Source: an uncultured Draconibacterium sp. (GTDB taxonomy: Bacteria > Bacteroidota > Bacteroidia > Bacteroidales > Prolixibacteraceae). From it: a stretch of DNA of 64,000 bases. The stretch lies in the NCBI RefSeq assembly GCF_913060805.1, contig NZ_CAJXTC010000013.1, forward strand, positions 1 to 64,000, given 5' to 3'. A program made the position numbers and the translations under genes. Below, one piece after another: positions 62,291-64,000 of this stretch. Below the pieces are notes generated by a model. It was not told the origin of the DNA. It saw only the letters and a list, made by a program, of their open reading frames with translations, and made no database searches. Position 1 is the first letter of the stretch. Each line of letters opens with the position of its first letter.

Positions 62291-64000
62291 ATGAGAAAAC
62301 TGACACTATTTCTTATTTGTTCGCTTATAGTAGGTGTACAAATAGCAAGTGCACAGGTTAGGAGTGTTACCGGAACCGTATTAAGTTCTGAGGATAATTC
62401 TCCAATACCGGGTGTATCAGTAAGTATAAAGGGGACCACCGTTGGTACAGTAACCAATATTGATGGTGTTTACTCTTTCGACATTCCAACAGATGCACAA
62501 ACAATTGTGTTTTCATTTGTTGGTATGAAAACGGTTGAAATGCCGGCAACAGGTTCTGTAATTAATGTTAACCTTGAGCCGGATGTTTTAGGACTTGATG
62601 AAGTGATTGTAACTGCCTATGGTACATCAACTAAGCAGGCGTTTACTGGTTCTGCTGATGTAGTGGGTGCTGAAGAATTATCAGCACGAAATGTTACTTC
62701 TCCGATTGCTGCAATTGAAGGTAGAGCAACAGGGGTACAATTTACTTCTGCATCAGGGCAACCGGGTTCTTCTCCGAATATTGTTATTCGCGGAGTAGGA
62801 ACACTTAACGGTAGTTCAGATCCATTGTATATTGTAGATGGTATACAGTACGAAGGTTCGTTAAATACCATTAACCAGGAAGATATCGAATCTTTTACCA
62901 TCCTTAAAGATGCCGCTTCTACGTCATTATACGGATCGAGAGCTGCTAATGGTGTAGTTTTAATTACCACTAAAAATGGTACTACCGGAGCTATAAAAAC
63001 GTCTGTATCTGCCCAGGTAGGTATTGTTAGCAGAAGTATTCCAAGCTACGATGAAGTTTCGCCGGGTCAATATTATGAAATGATGTGGCAAGCTTTAAAA
63101 AATTCAAGTGCCGGCGACGGAGATCCGGCCTATGCTTCCGCAAATATTTACAATAATTTAGGGTATAACCCATTTAATGTGGCAAATGCTCAAATTGTTG
63201 GAACCGACGGAATGCTAAACCCTAGCGCAAGAGTAATTTATAAAAGCCTTGACTGGTACGATGAAATGGAACAAACCGGGTTACGAACCAACTACAATGT
63301 TAATGTAGCAGGTGGAGGCGAAAAACATAAAATATTTTTTTCTGCTTCATACCTCGATGAAGAAGGTTATGTGGTTACAACCAGTTTTGATCGTATTACG
63401 TCTCGTTTAAATGCCGAATTCGATGCCACCGATTGGTTAAAACTTGGAGGAAGCGCAAACATTACTATTACTGAATCTGAAGGTCCAACTTCGGCAGGAA
63501 CAAGTAGTATCGTAAACCCTTTCGGATTTGCTAAAAACATCGGATCAATTTACCCGGTATATGTAAACGACTTAGACGGAAACATCGTATTAGATGCCGG
63601 AGGAGAGCCTGTTTTTGATAACGGTGAAGGTTATTCGGAATACAATATCGGTTCAAGGCCAATAAATCAAGGTCGTCATGCGCTTCAGGAATTGTTGCTA
63701 AATAATGAAACGACAAGAAACAATACCTACGGAGTTAGATTCTTTGCTGACTTCAAAATAATTGAAGGTCTTAATCTTAGATTGAATTACGGTAGAGATA
63801 TAAATGAAGGTCTCGAAAAAGAATATGAAAACCATATTATTGGAGATGCTCAACCAACCGGAAGATATGGAGAAGACAGATACCGGAGAGATGTTGAAAA
63901 CTTCAATCAGATTTTAACATTCAAAAAATACTTTAACGAAGTTCACAGTGTAGACCTAACTGCCGGTCATGAGAGCTTCCAAAGAATATATTCAGGTATC
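62291..64000 (+). CDS. SusC-family TonB-dependent receptor, cut by the window end
   Basis: Seen: first 570 codons of a receptor. Signal peptide MRKLTLFLICSLIVGVQIAS, carboxypeptidase-regulatory-like domain (about 25-100, PGVSVSIKGTTVGTVT), the DEVIVTAYGTSTKQ TonB-box region and a plug with YIVDGIQYEG and DAASTSLYGSRAANGV. The barrel starts but the C-terminus lies beyond 64000. It follows the tricorn gene by 191 bases on the same strand. Known: it would import a ligand with a SusD partner not visible here. It is only loosely similar to the 8805 receptor. Confidence 0.93.
   Translation, partial: MRKLTLFLICSLIVGVQIASAQVRSVTGTVLSSEDNSPIPGVSVSIKGTTVGTVTNIDGVYSFDIPTDAQTIVFSFVGMKTVEMPATGSVINVNLEPDVLGLDEVIVTAYGTSTKQAFTGSADVVGAEELSARNVTSPIAAIEGRATGVQFTSASGQPGSSPNIVIRGVGTLNGSSDPLYIVDGIQYEGSLNTINQEDIESFTILKDAASTSLYGSRAANGVVLITTKNGTTGAIKTSVSAQVGIVSRSIPSYDEVSPGQYYEMMWQALKNSSAGDGDPAYASANIYNNLGYNPFNVANAQIVGTDGMLNPSARVIYKSLDWYDEMEQTGLRTNYNVNVAGGGEKHKIFFSASYLDEEGYVVTTSFDRITSRLNAEFDATDWLKLGGSANITITESEGPTSAGTSSIVNPFGFAKNIGSIYPVYVNDLDGNIVLDAGGEPVFDNGEGYSEYNIGSRPINQGRHALQELLLNNETTRNNTYGVRFFADFKIIEGLNLRLNYGRDINEGLEKEYENHIIGDAQPTGRYGEDRYRRDVENFNQILTFKKYFNEVHSVDLTAGHESFQRIYSGI

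Overview
The window is chromosomal DNA from a member of the Bacteroidota. The evidence is two SusC-type TonB-dependent receptors, a SusD lipoprotein, a hybrid two-component regulator with a beta-propeller sensor, Bacteroidota-type promoters (TTG, about 20 nt, TAnnTTTG), AT-rich intergenic regions and weak Shine-Dalgarno signals. Gene content would suit a free-living or marine polysaccharide degrader such as the Marinilabiliales, but genus level is a guess. No rRNA, tRNA, CRISPR array, prophage or intact insertion sequence was recognised.

Layout. (1) 0.2-15 kb is a polysaccharide utilisation locus (PUL). GH2, GH43 and the hybrid regulator are on the minus strand; GH16, SusC, SusD and GH88 are on the plus strand. 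(2) 15-26.1 kb is a minus-strand catabolic cassette: lipoyl E2, dihydrolipoyl dehydrogenase, fused 2-oxoacid dehydrogenase E1, PHP-domain protein, aldolase/short-chain dehydrogenase fusion and a SorE-like reductase. A divergent GntR/UTRA regulator stands at its head, and palindromic operators overlap the cassette promoter. (3) 26.7-33.8 kb is an L-rhamnose region: rhaT, rhaA, an FGGY kinase and a tandem-domain class II aldolase, with a divergent AraC regulator and a Nudix-type regulator downstream. (4) 33.8-38.6 kb holds an ABC exporter with a TetR repressor (two matching operators) and a LytS/LytR-type pair. (5) 38.8-46.1 kb has a serine hydrolase, a small membrane protein, an esterase, a DUF5995 protein, and the histidine-degradation genes ftcD and hutI. 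Hairpin repeats are scattered among them. (6) 46.2-54.8 kb has NTF2-like and cupin proteins, a TonB C-terminal-domain protein, a flavin oxidase, and two paralogous regulators. Each regulator carries a DUF4242 domain, a degenerate nucleotide-cyclase-like domain and an AraC DNA-binding domain. (7) 54.8-58.9 kb has composite dispersed repeats flanking small lipoproteins, an MFS transporter and an RDD protein. (8) 58.9-64 kb has a tricorn-type protease and the start of a second SusC-type receptor that runs off the window.

How the parts fit: the PUL enzymes would release neutral sugars and uronic-acid units, and the rhamnose operon would import L-rhamnose and cleave it to DHAP and lactaldehyde. 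The GntR cassette looks like an inducible route for carrying an aldol-cleavage product through oxidation to an acyl-CoA, but its substrate is unknown. The cassette, with its operator arrangement, and the DUF4242-cyclase-AraC regulators are the least-described content here.
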